DNA from: Callaeas wilsoni
Taxonomy: Eukaryota; Chordata; Aves; Passeriformes; Callaeidae
Length of the DNA: 64,000 nt
Direction of reading: 5' to 3'
NCBI GenBank assembly: GCA_013398955.1
Contig: VWPU01001232.1
Location: forward strand, 1-64,000
Within the stretch, counting starts at the first letter, position 1. The number at the start of each line of letters is the position of its first letter. The notes below the pieces were generated by a model, which saw only the letters and a program-made list of their open reading frames with translations, was not told where the DNA came from and did no database searches. Positions 12,280-23,897 of this stretch are shown piece after piece. Position numbers and translations under genes: made by a program.

Positions 12280-12470
12280 CGGGGGAATATTATCTCTCCA
12301 TGCTGCTGTTAATCTCTTTATGGCATCATTTGACCCTTTCTAACATCCATTGATTTTTGAACTACCCTTTACGGCAACGCTTTAGATCCCTTTGGTCTAA
12401 ATTACTAAACATCGGTGCCCAGGGCAAAAGATGGGAACAAATAAAGCAATTGGGAGAAGTCCATTGAGTA
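12280..12470. promoter_or_regulatory. Candidate conserved non-coding element
   Basis: Repeat-free DNA with homeodomain-like TTAATCTC (12309), ATTGATTTTTGAACTA near 12350 and CTAAATTACTAAAC near 12398. The style resembles enhancer-type conserved DNA and contrasts with the GC-rich flanks. Function is inferred from appearance only. Confidence 0.2.
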
Positions 12471-14823
12471 ACTGCGACTTCCTCGGTGCTTTTGGGGCCC
12501 CTTCTCCCTGCGTCGCTGCCCCTCAGGCTCCTCTCTGTGGGCACCCTAGGGACCCTCCCAGCAGCCAGAGGCACCTCACCTGCCACGGCTGTGCTCGGGA
12601 ACAGGCAGGATGCTTCCTGTGGCACACCTGGCTGGGGGTGCTGAGCCCACCTGGCTCCATCGCAGGGTCCCAGCTCTGCACTTGCCCCAGGCACTGTCAC
12701 TCCCAGGTTCTGCCTTTTGTCTCCAAACCCACAACGCTTGAAGTCACATCCAGAAGAAGCTCCTGGCCAAGCCTTGCTAAGGCAGCCTGATAGGGCAACT
12801 CAACAAGAGGTGAAGGCTTCTGCTTTTAATTTACTGGAGAAATGACTTTTCATTCCAGATTAATATGTTTTAATTTATTTCTGTTTTCCTGAGCTCAGCC
12901 CTGGTCCAGCAGTGACTGTCTCCTTGCCTCATACTTGCTACTTGTCCAAATGAAATACTGAGGTATATTGTCTACTATTATGGTAAAATACACAATATAT
13001 CACACTGATGCATTCTGTGAGTATGACATAAAAATGACAAATGGGCTCTGGCCAAACACTGAAATGTATTCATCCTGCATTAGTGCAAAATTAATATTAA
13101 TACGCTAGAAAATGGCCTGGGTGATGAGGGTTTTGTGTCATATTAGAGAGGACACTTCATTCCTTCCTCATTTTTTAGACAGCATCAGCCCTTAGTGCTG
13201 ACAGGAGCCCCAGGATATCTACCACAGGCATATTTTCACAGAACTCCAGCCAGGACCACAGAGGATGAAAAGCTTGGGCACGACACAGACCTGAGTCCCA
13301 CAGAACAGATTTAGAACGCCAGAGTGGTACCAAAATTAAAATGGTCCCAGCCTTCTCTGTACTGCAGATGCTTCGTGATTTATCCCTCAATGTCTTCAGT
13401 CACTGACCACGTCAAAAACCACCATGAGGGAGGAGTGGGATCCATCCTCACGGGTGGTGGGCTCAGTTCTTCAAATCTGGATTTGGCTGGGTTCACCTGC
13501 TGAGTGCAAGTCTGTGTCAGATTTTCATAATTACTGCCCTCCTCTATGAGGTGTGCTAGAACAGCTGATGAGTGCAATGCTGAAGGCAATATACTTTACA
13601 ATTAGGCCATTTAATTATTCCATTGTGTGATTTCCATAACCACAGGCATATCTCTGCAAATTTATTGACCACGTACAACAAAATATACCAAGCGGAGAGG
13701 AAAAGCAGCAGTTTTAATGTATCAATCATAAAAAATTCTTTCCTCAACTCTCATCTGAAAGACTCAAGCCCTGAAAGGGCTCCAGCTAAGGCCTGCACAC
13801 CGTGATTGATTGCCCTGCCAGTCCCATATACATACATACTATATACACATTATGTAAGTAAGACAAAGTGGGGAGAGGTGAGGGACATTTTCACCTTCTC
13901 TAACCGTATCTTAGGTGAAGTTTTCTTACACAGTAGCTTAGTTGCTACATCTCTGCCGGGTGTCCTGGAATCAACACCCCCCCAAGCCAGGCTTTCCCCA
14001 TGTCAGCAGCTGAGCACAACTCACCGTGGCTTCATTTGCTGCCAGGGGATGAGCAGTTCCAGGCCAGGTCTACCACATCCACTTCTCTCCTTCTGGCCAG
14101 GGCTTCAAAGGAAGATGGAACAAATAAGTGCTTTATCATTATGGGTACAAAATTGCAAAGCCAGGACGGCTCCAGAAACACAGACTTTCAACTCCACGGG
14201 CCCCCGGGGCAGTCCCCTGTGCCCCCCTGCCCACTGCACACAAACCCTCCCTCACAGCCACGAGCTACTGAGCAAAAAAGCTTCCAGAGCAGCCCCAAAG
14301 GAACAGTTTGTACCCTGCCTTTCATCTCCAGTGCACAGGCCTTTCTACAGCGCCATCAATACAGGATGGAGGAGGAATCGTTAGATGCGGCACTTGCATC
14401 AATATCTCTGAGAGGAACAGGTGACATGAAAAAAGGTGAACCTGAGACCTCTTCAGACTGGAGACAAAGAAATTACAAGGATCTTTTCTTTTCGATGGGT
14501 TAGCATTTTGGTTTATATCTATATCTATACCTAATTTATATACCTAGAAATGGAGCGTCCATTTTTCCTTTGTAAATGGGAAGTGGAGGCTGAAAGCTAC
14601 AACCTTTGCCTGGAAGACTAAATGGCCTTTGGAACAGGCTGATAAGTGATAAAAACAACCTGCAAAAGCATGTATCCTTGCATCATTTAAGATGACCTTT
14701 TAGAAGGGAGATACAGGAAAAGGGGAAGAAAATGAACAGAGAAAAGGAAAAAACGCTGGGGGAAACAAAATTTTAAAACCAAACATCCGCTGTTGGCATT
14801 TGAAGCAGCTGCTACTAGAACAA
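12471..14823. other. Unique non-coding sequence, partly AT-rich
   Basis: 12840-13160 and 13590-13760 are AT-rich and transposon-free (AAAATTAATATTAATACG near 13087, TTTAATTATTCCATTG near 13610) and could be regulatory. 13826-13860 and 14515-14550 are short TATA/ATAC low-complexity patches. The 192-codon + frame at 13806-14384 has no recognisable domain and starts in TA-rich low-complexity sequence, so it is not called as a gene. Confidence 0.45.
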
Positions 14824-14824
14824 G

Positions 14825-14846
14825 AAAATAAAAATAAAAATAAAAT
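14825..14846. repeat. (AAAAT)n microsatellite
   Basis: About four tandem AAAAT units in A-rich sequence. Short and imperfect at the edges. Confidence 0.8.
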
Positions 14847-14938
14847 GAGATTCGACATTTTATTTCCCCCATCAAACAATATATCCCAGCTAATGGCAGT
14901 AGAATAAAAATTTACCCAATGCAGCCTCTGAGTGAGGC

Positions 14939-14982
14939 AAGAGAGGAAGAGGAGAGAAGAAGGTAGAGGGAGGGGAGAAAGG
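14939..14982. repeat. Polypurine tract
   Basis: A 44-base stretch of A and G on the + strand with one T interruption (14964), rich in GAGGAAGAGG and GGGAGGGG motifs. Such tracts can form triplex DNA in vitro. No function is shown here. Confidence 0.7.
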
Positions 14983-14989
14983 TTATTAT

Positions 14990-16067
14990 AAATGTGTCAA
15001 GTTTGTTTATGGCCCTTTATCAGCAAGTGCAGTGGAAAGAGAGAGGCACCGTTAGCACATTTTAAAAGTGTTTGGCAGCTTTGTTTGGGAATGTAAATAA
15101 TCTTTATAGTCAGGAGCATTTATGTTTCACAGAACGCACAGGCACGTGCCACCTGTGCCGACAGATTTTTGAAGGACCTTCTGACATCCCTGCTGGGCTC
15201 TGCCCCCTGGGTCTGCAACAGGGGTGCTTAGTCTGAAGGTCTGAAACCACATATGAAGGAAAAGGCTGCACTGGGAATATAAAGGGATTGAGGGGAGGAC
15301 TTGAAAATCATGGAAAACACATCTGTCAAGGTCAGATGCTGGGCTGGTTCACCTCATCCCGGAGCCAGGGGAGTTGGGTTCCACTTCCAGTGATGTTGCT
15401 ACAAATCTGCAGGACAGCAGCTCTGATGCTGCGTGCAGAAGACCACAGCTCTGCCCAAGCTGCACCCCCTGGGAGGGTCAGTCCAGCGGAGGATCTGGTC
15501 ACCCCTTCTCCTGCTTCTCCCAGTTTCTACTACAATTAATGGAAGTGATAGGCAAATCGCTGCCATTATTATTTACATGGAAAATACATTATCAGGAATA
15601 CCCATGCCCTGAAGGGAGCTGACATCTCATTTTTCATGGGCAGGACGGGGAGGGAGAGCCCCGAGGAGCAGCGGTGGCAGAGATAAACCAGGAGACTGCC
15701 ATGAACACGGAGACAAAGGAGGACAACCGCGGTGCCTCTCCCCGCTGCTGCAAGGGAGATTCACGCTCCGCAGATTAATTCCGAAGCAGTGTTTAACACA
15801 TCTCCCTTTGGGGATGAAGGATTTGCCCTGCGTTTCAATGAGACGTTCAAAATCACACTCATCACTCTCGGAAATGGCACTTAGTTAAATTGTCACCTCT
15901 CGAGCAGGAAGGCACAGAGCTGCTCAGCCCGGGAAGAGAAGGAGGCTGCGGGGCCGTGGCAGGGCTGGGCTGGCAGCAGCTGGGAGCAGCAGCACAGGGC
16001 CTTGAAACGCAAAGGTGAGCAGCCTGAGTCAAGGACTGGAAGTACAGGCAGCTGGTGGGATGGCCGT
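14990..16067. other. Unique sequence with possible conserved blocks, no gene seen
   Basis: 15055-15130 (AAAAGTGTTTGGCAGCTTTG, then GTAAATAATC), 15530-15620 (CAATTAATGG, CCATTATTATTTAC) and 15770-15895 (CAGATTAATTCCG, TTAGTTAAATTGTCACC) are repeat-free with homeodomain-like cores and may be regulatory. No exon is supported. A GTGAGC donor-like site near 16014 lacks a convincing matching exon. Confidence 0.35.
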
Positions 16068-16104
16068 GGGGGTGGCAGGGAGCTGGGGGATGAAGGGGTG
16101 GGGG
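16068..16104 (+). other. Potential G-quadruplex sequence
   Basis: Five G-runs lie close together: GGGGG (16068-16072), GGG (16078-16080), GGGGG (16085-16089), GGGG (16095-16098) and GGGGG (16100-16104), with loops of 1 to 5 bases. This satisfies the usual G3+ N1-7 pattern on the + strand. Folding in the cell is not shown. Confidence 0.75.
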
Positions 16105-17099
16105 TGTGGCTGCCCGTATGTGGAGCAGAGGAAAAGAAAAACGTCTGGAAAGGGGCAATGGCCGGAAGGCAAGGTTTTCCTTCTTGTGTGGGAAATGCAG
16201 ACTGGTCAAGCTAAGCCTTCTCTTTCTCTGATCTCATCTTGTATGCCTTCATCTTTCCTGTCTCTTTCCTGCCCTTCCTGATAGACAAAAAGAAGTTAAA
16301 GTCCAGAGGGAACATGCAGCTTTGCTGCTCCTGCGCATCCCGGACTCCCACAGCCAGCGGAGGAAAAGCAGAACGGACCAGAAGGATCAGCAGATGGGTG
16401 ATACCCAAAGACCCAGGTCTGCCATGCACCTTGGTGGCTGCTCCAGTGTCCACCACACACAGAAAGTGTGAGATGAACAGCCTCAGGAATGTCTCCATCA
16501 GCCCAGAAGGGCAGAGCAGAGGCAGTGACAGCACTGCCGTGTGCTGCTCCTGCTGTAAATGCACTTTGAGCTGCAGGGCTGGATCCAAGTCACAAGGCTG
16601 GGGTTCTCCACTCCAGTACAACTGGCTGTGGGACGGTACACAGAGCAATTCCTCTCCCACTACTGTCCAGAACTGCCAACTCGTGAGTGACAACTTCAGT
16701 TGCTACTGACCTGAGGACATCTGAAAAAAAGTCCTAAAGCCCTTTTTTACCCTCTTACTGATCTTGAGATTACTCACATCCACTTTATGAAAAGGTGTAA
16801 CTGCATTAAATCGAAGATTTTGAAGGTGTGAACCCACTATAAGAGAAAAAGGTGGATTTTTATAAACTCAGCACAGCAGCACTTTCCAGGAGGCCCTGGA
16901 ATACTGTCCAACCCATGTTCCCCTCCTCATAAGGAGCCAGCAAATTCACTTTCCCATGTGCAGCCGGGTCCCTAGAAATCATCATATAAAGGAATTTAAA
17001 TGTAGATGTGTGATATTTACTGCAGAGCACGACCTGTACGCAGACAGGGGAAGGAATGCTTGAGCAGGAGGAGTAAATGACTATCGCAGGCAGAAAACC
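16105..17099. other. Unique non-coding sequence, no gene seen
   Basis: Overlapping ORFs on both strands at 16211-16709 are mutual shadows without recognisable domains. No repeats were recognised. Confidence 0.45.
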
Positions 17100-17560
17100 C
17101 ACTGCAATTCATGCATCACACAAATGGTTGTGTATATTAAAGCAATGAGGACAAAGGGTATTGATTTAGCACAAGTATCAAGAGTCCCAGGTGCTAAAAC
17201 CTGAAGAAATACAAACTGTGCTGGGCAGAATAACAACAAAACGAAATGATAAAAGGATATGAGTGTTTGAAAAGACGCATAGGACGGGCTATAAATTCTA
17301 ATAATCCATATTTCTCGAAAGCAGCAGCTATTGACTCAAAAACAAAAGAGCAGGCATTGTAATGTAACAAATGTCAGACGGGATAGCAGCAGGAATTCAA
17401 TTTGCTCTGGCCATATATCAACTTGAAACTTAATGTAATGGCACATAGTTAAAGCTGCACCCTCACTTAATGGCTATTACCAGTCCTGGGTGGGTTTTCC
17501 AGCAAGCATAAAGCAGTGAGTAATTGGCCCCGCTCTGCCTGCATCACTGCTAATGAAAAA
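17100..17560. promoter_or_regulatory. Candidate enhancer-like conserved block
   Basis: About 460 bp of AT-rich, repeat-free DNA with a high density of developmental motifs. These include a LEF/SOX-like ACAAAGG (17151-17157), SOX-type ACAA and CATTGT strings (17355-17375), a TGTCAG MEIS/TGIF-like core near 17373 and several TAAT cores (17295-17310, 17432-17440). It lies between GC-richer flanks. Enhancer identity is inferred from motif style, not measured conservation. Confidence 0.3.
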
Positions 17561-18126
17561 AAACACGCTCAGGCCTGGCAGCAGCGGGATCAGAGGAAGG
17601 CAGGGAACCCTGGCAGAAGCAGGCAGCACTAGAGCTGCCAAGAGCCCGCCCTGCCAGGATCCCTTGAAAGAGTTTCAGGAGAGACCTCGTGGACTTTAGC
17701 TGACCAGCATCTCTTTTGTAGAAGGGTCAGATCCTTGAGGCAGCAGCCTGACATCCTTGTTAGCTTCCTAAATGAAGGGGAGTGAGCCTGCTGGAGGAAG
17801 AGCAGGAGAGACCCTGGCAGTGATCCCTCCCCTGGCCCTAAGCATGGAGTATTTAGGTCTGCTCGGGCAGGGGCTCTGCAGTCGGCCAATTAGAGGCACT
17901 GTAATTACTTCTCTTCCGTGACTGACTGCAAACGGTGGAGTTCAGCGACAGATTTCCCGTCCCACAGTTACTGTGGCTGCTGGAGTGAAGAAGCAGAAGT
18001 GTCAGCATCACTGAGAATATGCTCTGACCATATGTTAGAGGCAAAAGACACTGAATGGAGGAGGAGGCAATGGGGAAGAGGGAGGCAGGATGGATGTGGG
18101 ACACAAACCTTTGTAGCAAGGAACTG
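17561..18126. other. Unique non-coding sequence, no gene seen
   Basis: A GC-moderate stretch upstream of the CR1 fragment. Only short shadow ORFs were seen. Confidence 0.45.
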
Positions 18127-18660
18127 TAGAATCACAGAGTGGTTTGGGTTGGAAGGGACCTTAAAGATCATCCAATCCCAACCCCCTGCCACAGTCAGGG
18201 ACACTTTTCACTACCTCAGGTTGCTCAGAGCTCCATCCAGCCTAGCCTTGAATACTTCAAGGGATGGGGCATCCACAGCTTCTCTGGGGAGCCTGTTCCA
18301 GTGCCTCGCCACCCTGATAGGGAAGAACTTTTTTCCTAATTTCTAATCTAAACGTACTCTCTTTTAGTTTTAATCCGTTCCCCCTTGTCCTGTCACTCCA
18401 GGCTCTTGTAAAAAAGTCCCTCTCAGATGTTCTTGGAGCTCCTTCAGGTACTGGAAGGCCACAATTAGGTCACCCCTGAGCCTTCTCTTGTCCAGGCTGA
18501 ACAATCCTAATTCTCGCAGCTTTTTCTCATCGGAGAGGTGCTCCATGCCTCTGATCGTGTGGAGGGATCGTGACCCTCTGGAGTCACTCCAACAAGTCGA
18601 TGTCCTTCCTGTGCTGGGAACCCCAGTGTGAAGCATCCAAAGTAATCGGGGAGGGCAAAG
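18127..18660 (-). mobile_element. CR1 LINE fragment with 3' end and C-terminal reverse-transcriptase coding remnant
   Basis: The + strand opens with TAGAATCACAGAGTGGTTTGGG-like sequence and GAAGGGACCTTAAAGATCAT, the reverse complement of the CR1 3' end. It extends about 530 bp into ORF2. On the minus strand, 18442-18520 encodes the CR1 signature [16 protein letters not shown] near the C-terminus of the ORF2 reverse-transcriptase protein. The following part of the domain falls in other frames, so frameshifts have broken the reading frame and this is a dead, 5'-truncated copy. It is the largest CR1 piece in the window. Similarity fades after about 18650. Confidence 0.93.
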
Positions 18661-20009
18661 ATGTAAAACTGTCCTAATCACTCCACTGCAGATAGACAGG
18701 GCCGTTCCCAAAAGGCACATTAGACTTTTAACCAAGAGTAAAGCTTGCAAAATGTTAACTTTCTAGGGATATGCCACTCCAAATTTCAGGACACAGTTTT
18801 GGAACAATCAAAAATAAATCAGCCCCTGGGAGAAGCTCTCTCAGGTTTGTCATTGAGCCTCACACATGGCAGAAAGGCACTCTGGAAGGTCAGTGCTGTG
18901 CGAACCTCCCTGCAGCACAAACACAACCAATTTTATTCCGTATCATGAAATATGGAATTGCGGCCTTTGACTTTGCTCTTTCAATGCTTCTCAGGAGGCT
19001 ATTTAAATACCTTCCACAGCCTTTTATTAAAGCAATAAAGATACTCAGAGCTTGTGACTCAGCTCTGCCTCCTCACTTAGCATGAACCATACCTAGAACT
19101 TGCCAAGATGCCCAACGGTGGCACAGCTTACCCCAAGTAAAGGTTGGCAAGCAGTGCTTTGGGTGGCACAACTGGTTTTCATCACGCCGCAGTACCACGA
19201 GGCACTGGTTGGCTTTCAGCATGGAAGAGCTGCTGAGCTGTGGGAAGCCCGGCACAGGCTCCCTGGGAGCCCAGCTGCTCTCCTCGGGAACAGGAGGTGC
19301 CTATTTTGCTGAGAATTTCCCAGCTTCTGTCCCTGGGTGAGGACACAGCCCAAACACCTCAGCCCAACAGAGTACAAGGTCAAGCAAGATCCCACATCTC
19401 AGTTTACCCTGCCCTAGGTGTTCAGCGCACACGGGAGGTCAGGAGCCGATTTTGGTGTGGCCAGACAGCTGATGAGTGCAAATGGAGCACTGGCAGCTGA
19501 GTGTGGGAACCAGACCTTCTGAGTGAGGAGCTAGAAAGGGGAAGGGATGTTGTACAAATCCACGTTCCAGATTAAATCTCATCTTTAAGCCTTGAGTTCC
19601 AGTATCTGCTTTAATGCCCACAGGCCTTGCTTTCCTCTGTAATCTCAGCCATCAGTCTCCCGTGACTGACAACACCAGGAATTAATTTCTTTTGAAGCTG
19701 ACAAAACCCACTCTGAACTGATTTTCTCTTGAGCTCTGTTTATCCGAGACTGAAGAAAGCAACTCTGAAGCAATCACAGCCCATATTTACCCCCCAGATC
19801 TGCACTGATGCAGCAACAGCCACCAAGCATGGCCAAGGCCAGTCTTGGCAAGTGCAACACCCGCCAGAAGCAGCCCCGTTCATCTTCTGTCCCCCAGGCC
19901 CCTTCCCCTCTGGAGGCCACGGCTGTGTTGACACATCTTGGCTGATTCCCAAGAGGGGCAGGCTGCCTGGCAGAGAGGGGACCCCAGCCTGACTCACAAC
20001 AAAACAGTT
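18661..20009. other. Unique non-coding sequence, no gene seen
   Basis: No repeat family or exon was recognised. Several antisense and sense ORFs overlap each other in 18745-19997 and carry no recognisable domains. Confidence 0.45.
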
Positions 20010-20360
20010 GGAAATATTCTGGGCGTCTGTTTACAGCCCCATAAAGATTTTATGCAGTGCATTTAGCCTCATGTCTCCGCATTCATCGTGTTAAATGCTG
20101 AACGTTTTACTTTAATACCACAGTGGCTACAAGCAGGAATACTTAATGTCAGTAAATAAGAAGTAATCACATTTTCCCAGTGAATGGATCAAAAATGGCC
20201 ACTGGGAGAGTTAACCTTCTGAAGTTGAAAGCCAGGAGCTCTTGCTGGGGTTTCCAGCAAACGATAGACCCTGTGGGGCATCTCCAGGAAAAGAAAATAA
20301 TTCGAAAAATAATGGCATAAATAAAAAAGCTTATGCATCTTTTAATTGAGGAGCTGGTCT
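20010..20360. promoter_or_regulatory. Candidate conserved non-coding element
   Basis: Repeat-free AT-rich DNA with CCATAAAGATTTTATGCAG (posterior HOX/CDX-like TTTTATG near 20050), TTAATACCACAG (RUNX-like ACCACA near 20117) and AATGTCAGTAAATAAG near 20146. Its composition is distinct from its flanks. Regulatory function is inferred only. Confidence 0.22.
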
Positions 20361-20950
20361 GTAGATTGGGCACAGCACACTCATGCCCAAAAGCCAATAT
20401 TATACATTCAAATGCAGGCAATGGAGGGAAAGAAGGACAGAAGCAGACAGACTAAGACTTTCTGCATTTGTGAGTAAAATCTACCGGAAAAGCACATTAG
20501 AGCTCCTTGGAAACGAGAGCATTTCATGGAGAAACACACACACACAGAAGAGGGGCTTCTCAAGTGAGCCCAGATTATCGTAACAGGCTCTGGGGCACAG
20601 TTCCTGCAGATCTCTGACTAGCCCTGTCTGGGCTTTGGGCACACCTCTGTTTACCTGGCAACTCCAGGCTCCAGCACCAGCTCAATTCCCCCGGATGCAA
20701 TCACTCCTTCCTCGAGGCGGGCACACGGCCAGCTCACAGCACCAAGCTGCAGCCTTGGGCCTGGATGGCCACTGTGAGGAAGGGCTCAGTGTCTCACGAG
20801 ATAACAGCTTCAGTGTGGCAGCAGATTAACAATATATTAATTAGGTTTGAGCTATCTCAATTGGAATGACGCTTAACAAGTCATCCCAATGAAGGTCAAA
20901 ATCTAACTGAATGTCTCATGGTTTTACCTTAACTCACCTTGCCATGTTGA
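20361..20950. other. Unique non-coding sequence, no gene seen
   Basis: Contains a short CACACACACA patch at 20535-20546. No coding frame or repeat family is supported. Confidence 0.45.
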
Positions 20951-21097
20951 CAGGGTGCCCAGAGAAGCTGTGGCTGCCCCATCCCTGGAAGTGTCCAAGG
21001 CCAGGCTGGACAGGGCCTGGAGCACCCCGGTCTCGAGGAAGGGGGGTGGGACTGGATGCTCTTTAAAGTCCCTCCCATCCAAACCATGCTATGATAG
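20951..21097 (+). mobile_element. CR1 LINE 3'-end fragment
   Basis: The sequence GTGGCTGCCCCATCCCTGGA, then AAGGCCAGGCTGGACAGGGC, then CTTTAAAGTCCCTCCCATCC and AAACCATGCTATGATA, is the last part of CR1 ORF2 followed by the conserved 3' tail in + orientation. The usual CCTGCCCATGGCAGG segment is missing, so there is an internal deletion near 21035. The orientation is opposite to the CR1 copies at 6.2 and 18.1 kb. It is 5'-truncated and not coding. Confidence 0.9.
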
Positions 21098-22385
21098 GTT
21101 CACATTAGGTAACTACATTATATGATTTTCTAAACACACCTCTCCTCTACTCCCTGACTCTGAGCTTCTCTCTGTTTCAATCTTCTCATGTAAAATTGGC
21201 CCTCCCTTGTTTCTCTCCAACATTTTGTCATTATTCTACCAATCAGAAGACCAGTTTAACTCATTTGCATCCTAATTTAACCACACTCTCAATCTGTCAC
21301 TCAACTGTCAGCAGTAATGTTAGGAAACAACACTTCAACGCTTTTCACACCACTCCTAAATAAGCTCTCTTAAGTCTGAACTATTGGCTTCTCTTGGTAC
21401 CTGGTTGCATCACTCTGGTCTAAATGTAGTCCTTGGCTATAGTAAAGACCCCCATAAAGGAGTCTGATCTCCAGGTCACTCTTTCAAGAGCATAGGTGGT
21501 GCTGATACCAGTAAGCCTGATGCACATTGCAACAGAACTTCTTGTCCAGCCGATGAGAAGGGTGGGGTAGGCAAGAGACCATGCCTAGAAGATAGTACAT
21601 GTCCCTATCAAAAACATCCTTCCCAGCTTGTTAGATTCTAAAAACACAAAGATACTTAGAGAAAGCTTCTTCAAGGCCAAAGCTATCAGCTCCATGGAAT
21701 TGTTGCTGAGAAATTCACTGTGCAGCTCTGGAAGCAAAGACTGAGATGGTTGATTCACAGCTGTGTTCTACAGCTTTCCCAGTCACAGAGGGGCTGGGAA
21801 TTAGGTTGTGGAGATGGAAGGTGGGAAGCTCATTTGCTTTCTCCATCTCAGTCTTTTTTTCTCTCTTGATAAGTTGTCTACAGGAAAACAGCAGCTTTGA
21901 AGTGACAGCCAGACACCAGTGCTGTCCCACAACTGGTGAGCCACCAAAGAACATGACAAGATTTTCAGTTTCCTTCAGCAGTCAGAGAACTTCCGGAAGA
22001 CCCTTGATGAGAACATCTCCACGATGATCCATCTGCGAGGTCTCTAACTGCTGCTTGCACAACATCCCCCAGAATACCTTGCGTCTCCCTTTGAAGTTGT
22101 GACCTGATTACCATAAGCAACGTGCTGCAGATGTACCTCTGCAAGCCCAGAAGCACCAGGGGAAATGAATATATTAGTATTTATCATATTAATGCAGATC
22201 AAGCTGGGTATTTGTTCTGACATTTCAATAATAGCTTTTTCTATTTTTTTTTTTAAGCAGCAGCTTGTATTTTCTTCTCCTTTAAATAATTCATTGTTAC
22301 ATTAAACTTATTTTAAATTGGGGTCCTTTTTTGATCAAACTAAAACCTTATTTGGATAGCCAAAGGGGAAAAAAGGTATAAATGA
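21098..22385. other. Unknown 1.3-kb segment next to CR1, no gene assigned
   Basis: No repeat family was recognised with confidence. CCAAT-type motifs (CCAATCAG near 21240, ATTGGC near 21383) and an octamer ATTTGCAT (21263-21270) occur after the CR1 end. A short stretch with good splice consensus lies at 21884-21935 (see findings). 22145-22330 is AT-rich (TATTTATCATATTAATGC, poly-T). Confidence 0.3.
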
Positions 22386-22389
22386 AAAC

Positions 22390-22436
22390 TCCCTCTTTTC
22401 TCTCCTCCATTCTTTCACTCCTTCTTTTTTCTCTCT
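22390..22436. repeat. Polypyrimidine tract
   Basis: About 47 bases of almost pure C and T on the + strand (TCCCTCTTTTCTCTCCTCC and following), broken by single A residues. It is low-complexity sequence with no further assignment. Confidence 0.7.
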
Positions 22437-23870
22437 TGTTAAAATCTCTTAATCAAAGTGACAATCTGTCTTTCCCGAGAAGGAAGCTGGCGCCTTTGAA
22501 CAGTGCTGCTCCGAGAGCTCTGTGCTTTGATGTGGGATTTAACTTCTGCCTTTAGCAATCTCCAGTGTCTGTGCATCGTGCGCTGTGCCAGCGCGTGCCC
22601 ATGGTGTGTTTTCGTGTGCCCTTGTGCCCAGACACAGCCTGACCCACCCGTGTGGGCAACAGCAATAAATAAAACGGGAAGGGGAAACACAGCAAATGCC
22701 ACGACCACGCAGAAGAGTGACGTGACCCTTGGGGAGTTACTACGGAGCACAGCTCAGAGGGGACCGTGTTCTTTGCCTTCCCCCACATCGTCAAGCACTT
22801 CATGTGGAAACGTCAGCGCACACAGAGGAGCCTGTGACAGGCGGCTGACACCCTGCCCAAGGTCAGGTGTGCACGGGAGCCCTGTTCCTGCAGCTCACAG
22901 TCCCTGGACCTATCCCTTCTGTGAAGGGACACAGTCTGGGCTTGGGGTGCTCTCATGCTGCTTGCTGTCCTCTCCCTTCCTCCCTCGGCTGGGCTCCAGG
23001 CTGCCCCTGTTCTCATCACAGTCCCTCTTCTGCTTTGGGAATTGCTTTCCTCATCCTTTCTCTAGGCCCAGCTGACCTCAGTAGTGGCTCTGGGGGACAC
23101 TGAGGTCTTCACCTTGTGCCTTCTTTGAGGACACAGCACAATCAGCAGATTTGACCTCAGGAAACGCAAGCCCAGGCTTGGGCAAATGGACCTCAAGAGC
23201 CTGGGCCCACCTTGTTTCCATGGGTCACTGCTGTCCTGGGCCTTGGTCACACATTCTGTTGTGGGATGAACGTCACAGAAAGCAAAACCAGAGCAGAACT
23301 ACTGATGTCTTCCCATTTCACAGGAGGAAAGCTCCCTCTCTGTCAGATAAGGAAGCACCATCACTTGCTGCTATGATTTTACAGCAGTTACTCATCACAG
23401 AATTCCCCAAGACCTCCGCTCTACTCCTGGCAAGTCCCTTCTGGGATTTCACCCAATCCTTCAGGGATCACCTTTCCCATCAGTGCTGGTACCTTTGTCA
23501 TCCTTAAGAGAAGTTCTTCGTCTGAGTGAATCAGAGCTCTTGGCTTTGTGTACATTGAAGATTTTACAGGTGCTTCTACCTGTCATCCCCAGTGGTTTTC
23601 TGTAGCAACAGGCCAAGTGCACAAATGCTTTACAAAATACTGAACAACACAAACCTCAGAGCTACAATTCTCCAAAGCAGCTTCAAGTCAGAGAAAACAA
23701 AACCTTGACAACAACAGAATCCAGCACCGCCTCAAGTTTCTTGTACCAAAAGACAATCTTTAGAGCAAAACTGGTATCAGCTCATAATGCCATCTATCAA
23801 GAGTCTGAGGGATTTTTGGAAGTTTGATGTTTCAGGTTTTCCCCACTTTTCTCCTCCTTTAAAAGCTTAT
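22437..23870. other. Unique non-coding sequence, no gene seen
   Basis: The 190-codon + frame at 22503-23075 is the longest here. Its translation is rich in Ser, Pro and Cys with no recognisable domain, and competing ORFs lie on the opposite strand. It is not called as a gene. Confidence 0.45.
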
Positions 23871-23897
23871 ACACAGACACACACACACACACACAGA
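23871..23897. repeat. (AC)n microsatellite
   Basis: ACACAGACAC followed by an uninterrupted AC repeat to about 23895. It is short and probably polymorphic. Confidence 0.85.

Noticed and set aside
13806..14384. 192-codon open frame on +
   Set aside because: No domain recognised; begins in TA-rich low-complexity sequence and overlaps another open frame of similar length.
13561..19481. ACAGCTGATGAGTGCAA-like string present near 13561 and 19466
   Set aside because: Only about 16 bases match and the flanks are unrelated, so chance is the simplest explanation.
21098..21640. Possible reversed LTR after the CR1 fragment
   Set aside because: CCAAT-like motifs occur but there is no TATA and poly(A) pair in LTR order and no target duplication.
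22503..23075. 190-codon open frame on +
   Set aside because: Ser/Pro/Cys-rich translation typical of GC-rich non-coding DNA; competing ORFs on the opposite strand.
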